From Adineta ricciae (Eukaryota > Rotifera > Eurotatoria > Adinetida > Adinetidae), in contig CAJNOJ010000030.1 in the NCBI GenBank assembly GCA_905250025.1, positions 372,001 to 436,000 on the forward strand: 64,000 nucleotides of DNA, given 5' to 3'. The notes under the pieces are model-generated. The model ran no database searches. It saw only the letters and a list, made by a program, of their open reading frames with translations, and was not told the DNA's origin. A program made the translations under genes and the position numbers. Numbering within the stretch: position 1 is the stretch's first letter; every line of letters begins with the position of its first letter. Shown here in pieces: positions 11,308 through 24,800 of this stretch.

Positions 11308-11928
11308 ATGAAGTTATTAATCATTTTCGCCATATTTGCTATTATTTGCTTGGTAAAATCAGCACCATCGGTAAGTCTATTTTTGTTTCTGAACGAATCT
11401 CACGTGTTTCATTCATAGTCAACACCATCTGCTCGACAACCGGCTGTAGTAGATGATGACGATGCAGCATTGCCTCATGAAGATGATGGCAGTGCCATTA
11501 ACCGTAACAATGACGATGATGACGATGAAGATGATGACGATGATGAAATCGATACAACAACAACGACGACGACGACGACAACAACCACTCGCCGTTCAAC
11601 TTTTACATTTCCTGCGCGACGTACTTCACCATCAAAATCATCACGCAGAGTAAAAATTTAGTTTTAGTTGCAAATGAACAATTTTCATCATTTTTACTTT
11701 CAGATCAAAGCTTCAACGACACCTCGAACAACAACCATTGATATTGACGAAATCATTGATGAACACGAGAACTCCGGCACTTTCGAAGGCGATTTCCGAT
11801 ATTTCCGAAATGTTCGTGAATTCGTCAAGAAAATCATTGACGATTTGAAAAAACTCATCAAAAACATCAATTTACAAGATATCTTGAGAGTTATTCAACA
11901 ATTCTTCGTCAAAAAAGAAGAAGACTGA
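11308..11928 (+). CDS. Secreted acidic Asp/Thr-rich protein, unidentified
   Basis: Three exons, 11308-11370, 11419-11649 and 11704-11928, encode 172 residues with all junctions in phase 0. A clean signal peptide (MKLLIIFAIFAIICLVKSA) is followed by an acidic block (DDDDDEDDDDDEID). A run of twelve Thr, a basic Ser/Arg segment (RRTSPSKSSRRV) and a C-terminal charged amphipathic helix region (FVKKIIDDLKKLIKNI, LQDILRVIQQFFVKKEED) come after. No Cys is present after the signal peptide. The layout (signal peptide, low-complexity linker that may be O-glycosylated, helical end) suggests an extracellular or matrix protein. No family is recognised. It has its own TATA box, unlike its neighbours. Confidence 0.75.
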
Positions 11929-12540
11929 ACACAAATCAACAGCAAAACATAGACTTCAAACTCTTTTTTCTCTCTTTAACTGCTAGCCTTTTAGCTCTCA
12001 TATGTACCTTCTCTTCAACTTGTTAACAAATATTCAATGTCACTCCAATGACCTTGTTCGATTATCATTTGTTAGCATATGTACACAGTTGACCGTTTCA
12101 TAGTGTTGCTATCAAGATTTACCATGCAGTTGATCATTTATCAAAACTGGATGATTTGCTTGTCCAGATTGAGAGAACGTAAACTGACGCAACTTTGACT
12201 TTTTTAGTATTTCGTGAAGGTTACATGTAATCGAAAGGAAAAAAAGTTTGAATAGTAGAAAAGTAATGATTGAGCACTGTGAACATAACAGTATACATTT
12301 TTTTGTTCTGTATTGTATCGTCGCTTACTCTATCATTTGAGTTCGTAGAACATTTTTGGTCATGCGTCAATGACTTGCTTGCGTGATTTTTTATTTTATA
12401 GCTGCCTGTAAAAAAGATCGTTATATATACAAAAGAACGTACTTGAACTTTAGTTTAGTTATATTTAACTTGTAAATGCATATGTAGCAATCAGAAAGTA
12501 ATATTCTCGTCAATACAAGTGTATCTACAATTGAAACATA
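11929..12540. other. Intergenic stretch
   Basis: About 610 nt with no coding signal. It holds the 3' UTR of the acidic secreted protein and the upstream region of the proline-rich gene. Confidence 0.55.
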
Positions 12541-14486
12541 ATGGCCACGTAAGTTCTAGCATAGGGTTTTATTTTAATCTACGATAGAAGTATATCATTC
12601 AGTCTCTCTTTATCGTATTTACGAATATAAGTTGACTCATGTGGATTGTTCTATAGAAAGTGTCATTTAGTGCGAATAATAGGACCGAAATAAGTCATGA
12701 TCACAATTGTTTGTTTGATAATACAACTTGTAAAACAACCTTGAACAGAAGATGAACATCGATCTTTCGCAAAAATCGTTTGAAGAAAGGAGAGAGATGA
12801 CTTCCAATGTCTTTGAGTTTGAAGTGAAATTTTCAATGTTTTTTTTTGCGGAAGTGAATCATCTTCTCACTATGGGTTCTTTTTTACGAACTATTGAGTT
12901 CCGCTACGTTGATTTCATCTTTAATGATTATTATCAATAATATTTGTTTCTTTTTCTACGTACACTTACATATATAAACCACAAACAAACACTCTCGTTT
13001 GTGTTTTTCTTACTATTTACTTTGCTTTTTCCTAAATGTGTTTCGCTTCAGGTCACAAAATCACGGTATCGACTCATCGAACGACAAAAACATAACAACA
13101 ACAACAACAACAACATCGACGTCAATCACAGGCAGCTCTGACCGAGCAGATATTGGCAAAATCCTTGCAGAATTCGGTCTAGATCCCAGTGAATATCTTT
13201 TTAATACTCCGCAAGAAAAAGAACCTGATCATCCATCAGCATTCACAAAGTATTCTCCACACTCTCAACCATTAATCACACAATCAGCAACAACTACCAC
13301 AACAGCCCGTCCACTTGCATACGTTCAACAGCCTCCACCACCACCACCACCTGTTATTAATCGTCAAGCGTCAAAGACACACTCACCAGACGATATGACT
13401 CAACAAGGAAGTTCTCCGCGTCGAACTCCTCCACCGCCACCAATTCCTCGTTACAATGCAACAAGTAGTGATCCAACTGTATCAGCTGAGCACTACTTAC
13501 ATCAAATCGATTCACTGGACAATCCACCTGTAAAAGTTGTCAAACCAAATTCACAAAACGTTGTCTATAAGAAAGAAATTCGTATTCGCTATTTGCAACC
13601 TCCGACACCTCCGCCACCCGCGCCTATTATCATCCGAGAGAAACAATTACCACCAAATCCGCCCGAATCCGTACGATTCTAATTCTTGTCTGTTTCTTAT
13701 GCAACAGTAGTCGTTTCTATTTTCTTTTGTAGCCATTACTTATTCGCGAGAAGAAGCCGGAAGCACGTACACCACCACCATTGATTATTCGTGAGCGCCC
13801 ACCAAGTCCGCCAGCACATGTCGAGTAAAGCAATTTTCTCATTTTTTTCCTCTTCTGATACGATTTTCTCTAGACCTTGTATTATTGATAAACCCCTACC
13901 ACCGCCACCGATACCACCTCGTCAAATTATTATCGAACGCTTGCCAACACCTCCACCTAAACCTCGAACAGTCATATTCGAAAAATGGTTACCGTACAAA
14001 AAAGTCAAACGGCCTATTCTTTTGCAAAAAGCTCCACCTGTACCACCACCCCCACCAACACGTAACGTCATCATCGAATATGAACCGTTAAAAGCCTACA
14101 CAGTCCGTCGAGTGATTGAAGAAGGTGTCTTTCGCGTGGATCCTAATCAATACACTGATTATCATAAGCAACATGACGATAGTGATGTTCGTATCGTCGA
14201 TCGTATTGAAGATTTGCCGCCACCTAGCGCCGAATTAATGCGTGTTTTAAATGAATATAATTCAAGTGCATCATCACACATCGAACAACTAAACGACGTA
14301 TTGAATTCCACAACGGCACCTATACTTCGACAAGACAGAGTTCTTTCGCCAAGTCGAAAAATACCAACTCCAATCACATCGTTTGAACCTGTTAAAACTA
14401 CACAATCGAAAGCGTCAACACCTGCTTCACTTCAACGGACACCTCATGACAGTGCCTCAGAATCGAAAGGTGAAGATATATATTAG
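12541..14486 (+). CDS. Proline-rich protein with repeated IIIRE/IIIER blocks, unidentified
   Basis: Exons 12541-12548, 13052-13670, 13733-13824 and 13874-14486 give 443 residues. The first exon encodes only Met-Ala-Thr before a 503-nt intron, about ten times the local norm. The N-terminal third has a Thr run, then DIGKILAEFGLDPSEYLF, then Pro runs (PPPPPPP). The middle is a chain of Pro blocks alternating with hydrophobic-charged strands: APIIIREKQLPPNPP, PLLIREKKPEARTPPP, LIIRERPPSPP, RQIIIERLPTPPPKP, TVIFEKWLP and NVIIEYEPL. The C-terminus is charged with many S/T-P sites. It looks like a cytoskeletal or scaffold protein with SH3/EVH1-type ligands; this is inference. The tiny first exon is supported by perfect phase agreement (AC|G). 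Confidence 0.72.
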
Positions 14487-15050
14487 ATATTGACCTAATA
14501 TTTTATTTGATTTAACTTTGTTCTTCGTTTTTTTCAATGGCACGAGGTTTTCTTAGTCAACTAAATATATATGAATTGCAATTAGAGCAATCGTTTCATC
14601 GAAGAAAAAGAAACCTAGTTATTCCTATTAACTATTAAATGAACAAGAAGTCCATGAAATAGTTCATCGATCTAGTTGTTCCGGTAAATGTACAACGACT
14701 ATACGCTGACATTGAAGGATATGATGTAGAAGTAGACCTTGTCTTATGTTCATATTGAAATGTCGAAACTTTCCGGACATTAGTTTAGTTTGTAATGTTC
14801 TTTCATCGAAGCAACTTGAATTATGAAACAGGTTTGATGATTTGAAATTCTATTTTTTTTTGCATAGTATCATCGATCAATCAAAAAGAAGAAAACAACC
14901 CAGAAAAATCACTGTAAAATAGAAGATAAAGACGTAAGAATTCATGGCAAGATGAAGAAAAGAGTAATTTAGACGCTAAATATATTCGAATTAAATAACA
15001 AATCTGACATAATTACAAGAACGAGCATAGGCAAGTAAATCACCGGTGAA
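14487..15050. other. Convergent 3' region
   Basis: About 560 nt between the proline-rich gene (plus) and the myotubularin gene (minus), made of the two 3' UTRs. No open frame or structure worth a call was seen. Confidence 0.55.
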
Positions 15051-18000
15051 TCAAATTTGGTTTTCATCATCAGTTAAGCTAGATGGTTTCATGGTTACAG
15101 TAGATAGATTCTTGGAACATTCAATCATCGATAGCGATGATTTTATTGAACGTGTGCAAGTTTTACATACTGGTGCTGCACTATTACTATAGAGACCAGG
15201 TAAACGAACGCCATGTTCGATACAACGTGAACAAAAGTTTTCGCCGCATCGCCAACAGACATGCTAAAAGGAAGTAATTCATGAGCAATGGATTCATCTA
15301 TCAAAACTTACTTTTCGTTGAGCAGAATCCATTGGTAATGCACACATACACTGAAATGGTGTTCGATACGAACGCCAATCCAACGCGACAGAATTCAATT
15401 CAAATGCAATACGTTCATTGCATGGAATTTCATTGATTTCTGTGCTTGATTGATGCTGAAGAGTGACTGGGATGGACGATGGTTGTCCGCTGAGCGATTG
15501 ATCATCACGAATTTCACTTTCAACATCGCAGGATGACGTCGGCGCTGATGATTGTTTTGTTTCGATGGTTGATGAAGGAAGTTCGTTCCCATTTGAACTG
15601 CTGTCATGATCAGGAAGTATTTTGGTACTTTGACTAACATGATTTTGAATATTTTCATACGATGACAGTCCATTATCGAGCACTGAACGAAGCTCGCGAA
15701 TACGCTAAACGAATACAATTGCAAAAAAAAATCAGCAGTATTGAAAATGACTTACTTTTTCCAACAATCGCGCATGATCATTCAAGGCTGCTGTATGATC
15801 AACAAGATTTGTCAATGTATTCGATATGTTTTCTTTTGGTAGCAATGAACTATCGAATCGATGGTACATATTCAACCAAAATCTGAAAAACAATTCTGCA
15901 GAGGAAAACTGTAGACTTATTGACTGTTGTTTACTTTAACGTTTGCGTGTTAAGCGTCGGTATAAGAACTTCACTTGCATATGCAGATTGCGGACGGAAT
16001 GCCGGATTCTTGAAATCATTAACATTTTGTAAAACATAATTCCAGTATGAATAAGTTCGCTCTTTGACACTAAAAATGTAAAGAAAAGTGTGAGATGAAA
16101 TTTGAGGAGAAGAAATAATCAATTCAACCGTAGATCAAGTCGATCTTTTTCGCAATTTCCTATAAAATTTCCATATTGACAAGAATGACAATGATCATGT
16201 AGTGATATTAGAAAACGTTCATTGAATTCGAATGCTGACGGATAGATTTGTGTCAATTGCCAAACTATTTCGATAAATTGAAGGAAAATGGGCGATTGTT
16301 CTTTAATATCTGTCACTCGCGTATGACCACATCGATCGCCGAACTTATGTCCAAATGATAGCCATTCTTTTTCAATCAACATCTACCGTATGAAAAGTAT
16401 GATTTACTAATAAAGATCAAAATTCAAAATCCTACTCGAAATCCATGTATCGATCGATAGGATGGACAGAGAAGTAATTCGGACAGTGAACAACATTGAG
16501 CAGTTCGATCCCATCCATCTGAACAATGAACAAGAACATTTTTCTTTTCAACTTCAACAGCCTAAATCAAAACATTAATTTCACTCTTTGTCCTTTCCTC
16601 TTCTTCTTTGTCTTACTCGAGCGATAAATATTGCAGCATCCAGAACAGCTTTGATATGTTGCAACCATGAAGAATTATCTAGACTATTCAAGTATTGATT
16701 CATCGACGGATTTTTCATTTCACAAGCTAAATAATTCTTTAGTTAAATGAGAGTGAACGACGATATTCGAATTACTTTCAAGTAATTTTTGTAAACTACC
16801 ACGCATAACGTGAATATTTTCTATTGGACAAAACTTAAATTGAATATTGGAATAATGATCTTCATTTTCGTATCCTTTTCCAGCCGCACGATTGGCTACA
16901 GCATTGATCTATTTCCATTAGCGAACAAAAAAGTCGAAACTAATGGAAATTTTCTTTCCATTGCCAAACTTACACGTGGCCTCGTATCAATGATATACAT
17001 TGTCGATGATTGTGAATTTGTCTTCAAAATACATTGAAGAAGTTGTTCATCTTCTACACAACGCTGACTAAAACCAGATAACGGCTGTGAACAACGCGTT
17101 ATTGATGCCTACGAGACATCAAGAATAGTACAATCGCGTATACAAATTTCGCCTACTTACTCCATTCGGATGAAGATAGGTAAGTACAGGTAGCCGTCCA
17201 CGACTACGAAATTTCGAACTGGCAATGAGCATCGCTTTTGTAGTTGATGTTGGTACGTAGAATAACGATGGATATGTATCACACATTTCAAAACTACTAT
17301 TACAAGTCTCAGTTCTCCATTCACGATTTGGTACACCCATTCTCATATACTCTGTCGCTAAAAGAAATGGATCCCAAACTTTTTCCAGGTAAGTCGGTGC
17401 GACGTAATTGAAACAATAAAGTTTTTCGATTGAGTCTAAATTCAACAAGAAACGACAAAATTGGATAATATTTGAAGAGAGACAACCAACTATTTACCAC
17501 ATTTTAATTGATTCAATGTGGCATGAAGGTCAGTACAATCACGTTCTTTTGGAATGATGAATTCAATCGAAAGAAAATGTTTCGTTCGGACGCGTAATGG
17601 ACAGCCTTGTTGAGTCGTCGGTAATTTATCTGCAGATGATATCAATGGCAGAAGAATCTAGTGAAAGAAAAATAAAGCTTTTAAATCAATAGCTTCTACC
17701 AATAGTTACCCAAGTTTGTCGCTTATTTTCAGGATCATCAAATAGTAAGTGTGTTGCAGTCAAATAGATGGTACCTTAAAAGAAAACATATCGAATTTTC
17801 ATCATATTAATGCAATGAAATATTCATTTACCACTGACATATTGCCGATTGTTAGCACGATCAATGACAAGAACATTTTCTACCTAAATAGCAGCAAGAC
17901 ATCGAAATAAGAATAATAATGTTTCTCAATGAACTGAATAGGAATAAGCGAAAGTGAAATACCTTAAGATAATCCTCATGAGAAAGGAAACTTTTGAATA

Positions 18001-18055
18001 GATCGAATGTCGATGAGATCTGTCGAAGAACTTCGATGAATAACTGTCGATTCAT
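15051..18055 (-). CDS. MTMR6-like: Myotubularin-related phosphatase (MTMR6/7/8 type) with C-terminal FYVE-like finger
   Basis: Phosphoinositide 3-phosphatase acting on PI3P and PI(3,5)P2 on endosomal membranes. It is split into about a dozen short exons from 18055 down to the stop at 15051-15053. The PH-GRAM domain shows [17 protein letters not shown] and a DCTDLH segment. The phosphatase core has [43 protein letters not shown] and the active-site loop [11 protein letters not shown] (codons at 16502-16528), with the catalytic Cys and Arg both present. Then come [17 protein letters not shown] and [14 protein letters not shown], typical of the MTMR6/7/8 branch. A Ser/Thr-rich spacer and a Cys-rich finger ([27 protein letters not shown]) follow. 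The first exon adds about 30 residues before the expected PH-GRAM start. Confidence 0.9.
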
Positions 18056-21000
18056 TGATTTTGATCTTCTGAATAGATTCGAAATGAGAGCAAGTCATTT
18101 CTCATGACAATTCCTCTTCTTCACTTTCCGTGCGAGTAGAGACATGTCTGCGAACACATTTGATTTGCATTATGGGATACAGTAGCTCCTCAGTCATGCA
18201 TTTATATGACTATAGGAGATGAAAAGAATAGCTAAGCTTGGGCTTCCTGGAAGTATATCTAGACGACGAAGTTGAAGAACAAGAAAAGAGAAAAGTCGAT
18301 CTTTGATTTCTTCGTATTCCCTAGTCTATTCTCATAATAGATAAAGAATTTTTCTCTTTGATGTCACATAGACAGTATAGAAAAGAAAAACATTTACATA
18401 TATTTAACAATATGCAACGGATTAATCGATTTTTCTTACTTACAGAACGTGATGAGCCGAGATCACAAACAAGATCCATAACTTTTCAAATACGAATGAA
18501 GCAAACTCTTAGTAATGAATCAAATTCTTTTTTTTTATCTCAAACTTCATCTCTCGAATGAGAATCGGTGTTCTTTTCTGTCTTCATAGATGTCACTCGG
18601 ATATGTTAAAGCTTTTACCTTTACATCATCAAGTATTCGGATACGGTATGAAACAGATTTGAGCCGCAAAAAAGCAAACACGCACACTTGTTGGAAGATG
18701 ATCTGTGAACGAAATCGCGAGTTTCTTTAGCCTTCAGCCATATCATTTTTACCATTCAATGTTTATCCAGCTGGTGCACGAGTATTGCCGAGAAACTATA
18801 ATATAAACATATGACAACAAGAAGATCTTTGAAGGAAAACAAGAAGTTTTTTTTAACTATGATTGATGTCTCTTTATATATTTCCCATGTAAATATCTGT
18901 CTACTTTTCTATTGTATGCATCAAGCAGAATAATTCTATTAGGAATGATTTAATTATTCATGTAGAAATCGATTTGTTTACCATTGTATGCCATTTGCTC
19001 GAATAGGACAAGTCAAGTGTATTTCGATGTAGAAACTTCGACTCTTAATTATTCAACGAATAATCGTATCAAGAAAAGAAATCCGAACACAAGTACGTTG
19101 TTGTCATGAAATCTCTCCCGCATGCGGGCTTATATTGTCAATTTACAATTCTGAACATTTTCAAAGAATTACAGTTAATAATGGTCGCAATTACTTTTAC
19201 ATTTCAGATGGTCAAACGACGACAGGTACTTACAAAACAATTGATCACGCTATATGTCTAACTCTTACATCATACGAGAGATTTTCCTCCTTTAACAGCA
19301 TTCTTTAATCGAATTGAAGAAGCGCTCGCAGTTAGATTGATCGGAATCAAGTTTTGATACACTATCGAATGAATTATTTTAGAAAATAGAAATAGTGAGA
19401 GGAGAACGTCGCAATTATTCTCAATTTAATTGATCGCGTGTGTATGTCACATTGAATCATTACACGTTCAGTACACACACATCTTCGTCGTACACTCGAT
19501 GGTCAAATGACAAGACAACTGACTCTTTTGTGAGAACACGAACGACATTTATCCGATGTTGAATACGATGATTTTCAATGCATGCGTGTATACGTATGAG
19601 TTTAATTTGTTTTGAATGACAGAAGACGACCCTTATTTGATAAAACATTTAGCAATGATCAATCGATTACAAAACAGCATTTGCCATATCGATGAAAAAA
19701 AATATGCGCTTGATTAATTCGAAAGAACGTGAAGTTTAATCCGCTCCGGCGAGGTTCTGTTATATACAGGCAAGTATACATGACAAGTTTATCACCTGTC
19801 TACACAAGAAAAGCCGATTGAACTGGTGCGTGCGGACATGAAAATGAATAGAACGCTTTCAACTGTTGATAATCTTCTTCAGGTTATATGTATATCATAC
19901 AATAAAACACCGGAGGTCAAAAGTAAAACAACGGCAAATATCTTAACAGTCAACCTTACGGCATCGTTTTGTGCTTTCAAGCGCGATGCTTTAGAAATCA
20001 AAAGAGAGAAGAAAACGAAATCATCGTTCATTGATATACACATGGATCATCTATTTACAATTAGGATCGTCTGAACAACGAATATCGTCATCTAATCTCT
20101 AACAACGACAAGGCACCTTTCCTTTAATCATCGCATTGTTTCGATTGATATATAATGATGTCATTGCTTGTTTTATCTGTCCTAATCACATTTGCGAATG
20201 GAAAAAAAGACAAGAAAACAACAATTTTCAAGTTGTTGTTGTTATTCATTCAGATATTAGTTCCAATCATTTGAAGTTTGAACACTTGAATATATACATA
20301 TAAATATGTCGCGTCTTCTACACTTGGTTGCCTCGAATGAAAGTGAAAAGAAAAGGAGTGAGAGAGAAAGAAGAGAGAGAGAGCGACAAAACTATACATT
20401 AGACGCGCGTACATACCTTAATTTGTTCACATCGTCTCGTTGCTGGTAAATGGGAGAGAAAAATTCCGATGACATTCATTATAGTATACGGAAAGAGAGA
20501 AAAAGAGAATAAATGTGTCTAAAAGAAAGTGTTCACATACACATCGTCATCTGATTCGATAATATAGGTATGCTATAATTAATCTTACTTTTACTTAGTT
20601 GTCTTAATAAGGAACGGAAGTCTCCTTTTCCATCTGTATATTACATATTCAATTAATTCCTAACGTAACTAAGGTTTCATCATGACCATTCGTTTTCTCT
20701 TCAGTGCATACATTTTGACATCGAGGTTTCAATAGAGTCATCATTGAAAATTAATTTTAACTTTGTAAGACTTCCACGAGTCGTGCCTATTCATTGAAGA
20801 TCATCGTCTTTCGAACAGTCAATGGACAAGACCGACAGCGACTCAGATTTCTTATTCATGACTAGTTCAAATAGAACTCACGTTCGTTAAACAATACTTC
20901 AGAGTACTATTCAATTAACTATATATATATACAAGAAAGTACATTGCTAAAAGATGCGTTTATGACTTATACAAATGAAAAATTACTTCCGTTTATCATA

Positions 21001-21807
21001 CTCGAGGTAAACATAACAATAAAGGATAATCAATTAGAACTTTGACCTTCTTACGTCAAGCTGCCTTAGGATATCTTCTGTTAAAACATTTCCATATTAA
21101 GTATACATTATTGAATGGAACATGTTCATATCTAGTTATCTCAAAGAATAATGAACTTCTCTTTTTCTCATCTCTACGCTAGTAAACTGTGAAATTTGAT
21201 AATCGTAAGTAGCCTTTTCTGATCATCGTTTGAAATCGAATACATTCAGCTGAATAAGTCATGCATATTTAATATTGTGTAAGAGTATCATAATGATTCT
21301 AGTTTTTTCTAATAAGAAGATGATCGCCACAGAAGATTAATACATTCAACCGGTAATTAACCCCGAGCGTGTAAAGAGAGAGAATGATCACGTTTAGATT
21401 CTGTTAGAACAATCGTTTGAGTTTGTGTACAGGATATAAATCATTGTTAAAATAAAAGACAAAGATATTCGATGTGGTCACGTCGAGAAATGTGCGACTC
21501 ATTTATTTCAATGAAGTTCAATGCATTCTTGTTTCTAGTGGAACAAATGGACAATCTTTCTTCTTCTTCTTCTTCTTCTTCTCCGCTGTCGAGAATGACA
21601 CAAAAGGTATATCTTCATTGCTTCGCTTTCGCTCTCTCTCTCTTTCTCTTCTCTCGTTCTCTACTCAATGGTCATCATTGCTAGTTGTCCGACATGCACA
21701 TACATACAAACACATAAGAAAGCAAAAGGTTCCGTATAATAACATTTGCTCATTGTACACATAAATATCTCTTCAGTAATGTATACATGTCTAATTCTTA
21801 CTTTTAG
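18056..21807. other. Gene-poor region between MTMR and the Ig/FN3 receptor
   Basis: About 3.75 kb, by far longer than most spacers here, with no credible coding exon on either strand. It holds purine-rich simple repeats (GA-rich at about 20355-20395, a CTT run at about 21555-21583) and a GC palindrome at 19117. It lies 5' of both flanking genes, so it is a good candidate for regulatory DNA and 5' UTR exons of the receptor gene. Confidence 0.55.
21555..21583. repeat. CTT/AAG trinucleotide microsatellite
   Basis: About nine consecutive TTC units in non-coding DNA upstream of the Ig/FN3 receptor. Confidence 0.85.
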
Positions 21808-24800
21808 ATGTTCCTCTATCTCTTATGCATTTGCCTTCATGTTCCTTCGATTCTGTCGTCGATTCAAATAATAGAAGTCCGAGAAAATGTCAATATCACG
21901 ATTACATGCCACTTCGATTCACCTAAATCCAGAAGTCTCTCCAATTCACTCACATCCTTACTTTCGCAGAATAATCAATCGGACAATATCATTCTGTGGT
22001 ACAAAGACGATACACAAGTTATCGGAGTCAATTCAATCTCGAATAATCCGAAGAAATACTTGATAAATCAAGTGAACGCAGATACGTATCAATTAACGAT
22101 AATTAATATTCAATTGGAATCATCTGGACTTTACAAATGCCAGAATTTTACAGCAAAAGAAGAGAATCATTTTCAAGTTAATGTGATTGGTATGTTCATT
22201 TAACATCGTTTATTTCCTCTTTTAACAAATATCAAAGCAAACATCTGCTGCGAAATGATTTCCAAGATGAAACAGTCGTACAATCGATTAGAGGAGAAGT
22301 TATCTTTTTTTGATTCCAACGAATCGCAACTCGACTGACTATCGAATTCGAGTACGGACATTGAATTGATTCCTTTCCATCTATCAATTAGCCGAACTAA
22401 AGATAACCATCGCAAGATTGCACAAGTCTTTCAAGATATTATATCCTATAAACATAACTCAGATCATATAACAGTCATCTATACATCAGGAGAAGAAGTG
22501 ATTCATGATATACGTGTATAATCATTGTCGAGAATCAATTGATCGGATCAACACGAAAATAATAACAATTGCCGAGATAAGTTTGATCTGTTGTTGCTTC
22601 TTTTTAGTACCACCATCGCGTCTTCGGTTGACATCATCGACCTCATCACCTGTCCTTGCTGGCACATTAGTTTCGTTTCATTGTAGTAGCGAGCGTGTTT
22701 ATCCAAATCCAATATTTGAATGGTACAAAAACGATAAGCTGATTCAAAGGTTTGTATTTCGACAATTATTCGATGAAAAGAAAACAACAGCACTGTATTT
22801 CTTTCTTTCTTCATTTGTTAGTTCAATCGGCAATCAAACCGATGCATTGCTCTTTTCAAGTTCATCGCTGTTAACACTTTTACTAACACCTGCTGATCAT
22901 AATAACATTCTCCGTTGTCAAGTGTCCAATAAAGCAAGTGTCGAAGAGACGCGTATTGAAGTCAAACTCGATATCTTATGTGAGCAGTTTGTTTGAAGAG
23001 ATAAGCAAGAGAATTTTCCTTTCTTTTTCAGTTAAACCGTTAATCACATTTTCCTTCAAAGACAAAGAACTTGCAGCGAATACATTAACAGTTGTTGAAA
23101 ATACGTTTGAGAAGATCCATTGTCGGACATCGTCGAATCCACCGCTCAACTCGAATATTGAATGGTTTAAGAATGATCAATTAATTCTAGGTGAGAATTC
23201 AATTGTCTCGAGTCGAATTAGATAAGATTCTGTGTGATTGATCGGTTGGTGAAATGTTCATTTCTTTTGTTTTATGTTCATCGTAGGAGAAAATCAAGAA
23301 CAATTACGAGTCAATTTTCATGGCATCGACAAATTATCGTGTCGTGCGAGAAATTCCATTGGACAAACAGAAGCATACCTCGATGTCAATATCCTTTGTA
23401 AGCAAAAAGTTTGATTCTGAAGAAGAAAAGTTCTGGTTTTCTTTATTTTCGATTAGACAAACCAAAATTATCTATGATCGAAAATGTCACATTAAATCAG
23501 AATGAGAAATTGGTTTTAAAATGTTCGATTGACGCTAATCCTTGGTGTGAACAAATTCGTTGGCTATTTAATGAGCAAGAATTGGTTAAGGAACCGTGTA
23601 CAGATAAGAAATTCACAGAATATGTCATCGAGAAAGTCGATCGATCGAATACAGGAAAATACATATGCGAAGTGAAGAATTCAATGAATACCAGTTCTAG
23701 CGATCACTTCGATGGAATTGCAGTTGCCTCGACCGATGTTCGAGTACAATGTAAGTCGAAATAAATATGAAAAAAAACTTGAACCAAGTGAGCTTGATTT
23801 GTTTTAGACGAACCATTTATATTAAATTCTTACAAAAAGCTGGCGGTCGTTGAAAATTATGATGTTAAAGCTGAATGCATTGTTGATGCGTATCCAAAAC
23901 CTGACATTAGTTGGTTTGGTCCATCGGGACAACGATTAAGTTTATTTACCAAAGAAAAAGTGTTCAACAATACGATCACCATATCTGAATTGCATTGTAA
24001 ATTGTTTTCTTTCCACTCTTATTCAACAATTTCGTGTTTTATTTTTTAAGTGCCACTATCTTATTCACCAATCCTTGGACAATATCGCTGTACTGGAAAG
24101 AATGATTTTGGTCAACGTGAATTCGTGATTAATTTTCAACGACCTGGTTTACCCGATCCACCGATAGGCTTACAGGCAAGCAATGTCACTCATTCATCAT
24201 TCGTATTGAGTTGGCAACCAGGTTATGACGGTGGTTCCGAGCAAATGTTCTATGTTTCTCTTGATGACAACTCGACAAATGAAAGAGAAACTCTTCTCAA
24301 TTCTTTGCGCTTCGATGATTTAAATTCCAATACGCGATATTCGGTAAAAATTCGTTCGAAAAATGATATTGGCTATAGTGATTATTCATCGAACGTGATC
24401 ATTACCACAAAACAAACACCTGTCGAACTGGAAGCATTTCCAAGCATTCAACGAGCGTATTTCACTCCTGATGGACGACGAATACGCTTTCAGTTGAGTC
24501 CACTGCAGCCATCGATGATGTTACTCGATCAACTCTGTATTCAACATTATAATAGCGAAACTATACCACCATGTATTCCTCTTACTTCACTCGAAGCATT
24601 AAAAGATGGTTTAGAACTGCAAGTCGAAGCTATGGGAATACGTTTGAAATTATGTTTAATTAATCAAACAGATATCTGTTCGAAATTTGTCACCATTCCG
24701 ACGACTAGTCAACTATTCAATGATTCATCCGAATTGATTTTGATTATTACTGGTAAAAGTCTCCTTCCATTTCTTATTCAAGATAATAATTTTTCGTCGT

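Noticed and set aside
19826-20074. Plus-strand 82-codon frame in the MTMR-receptor gap
   Set aside because: No conserved motif, weak composition, no splice partner.
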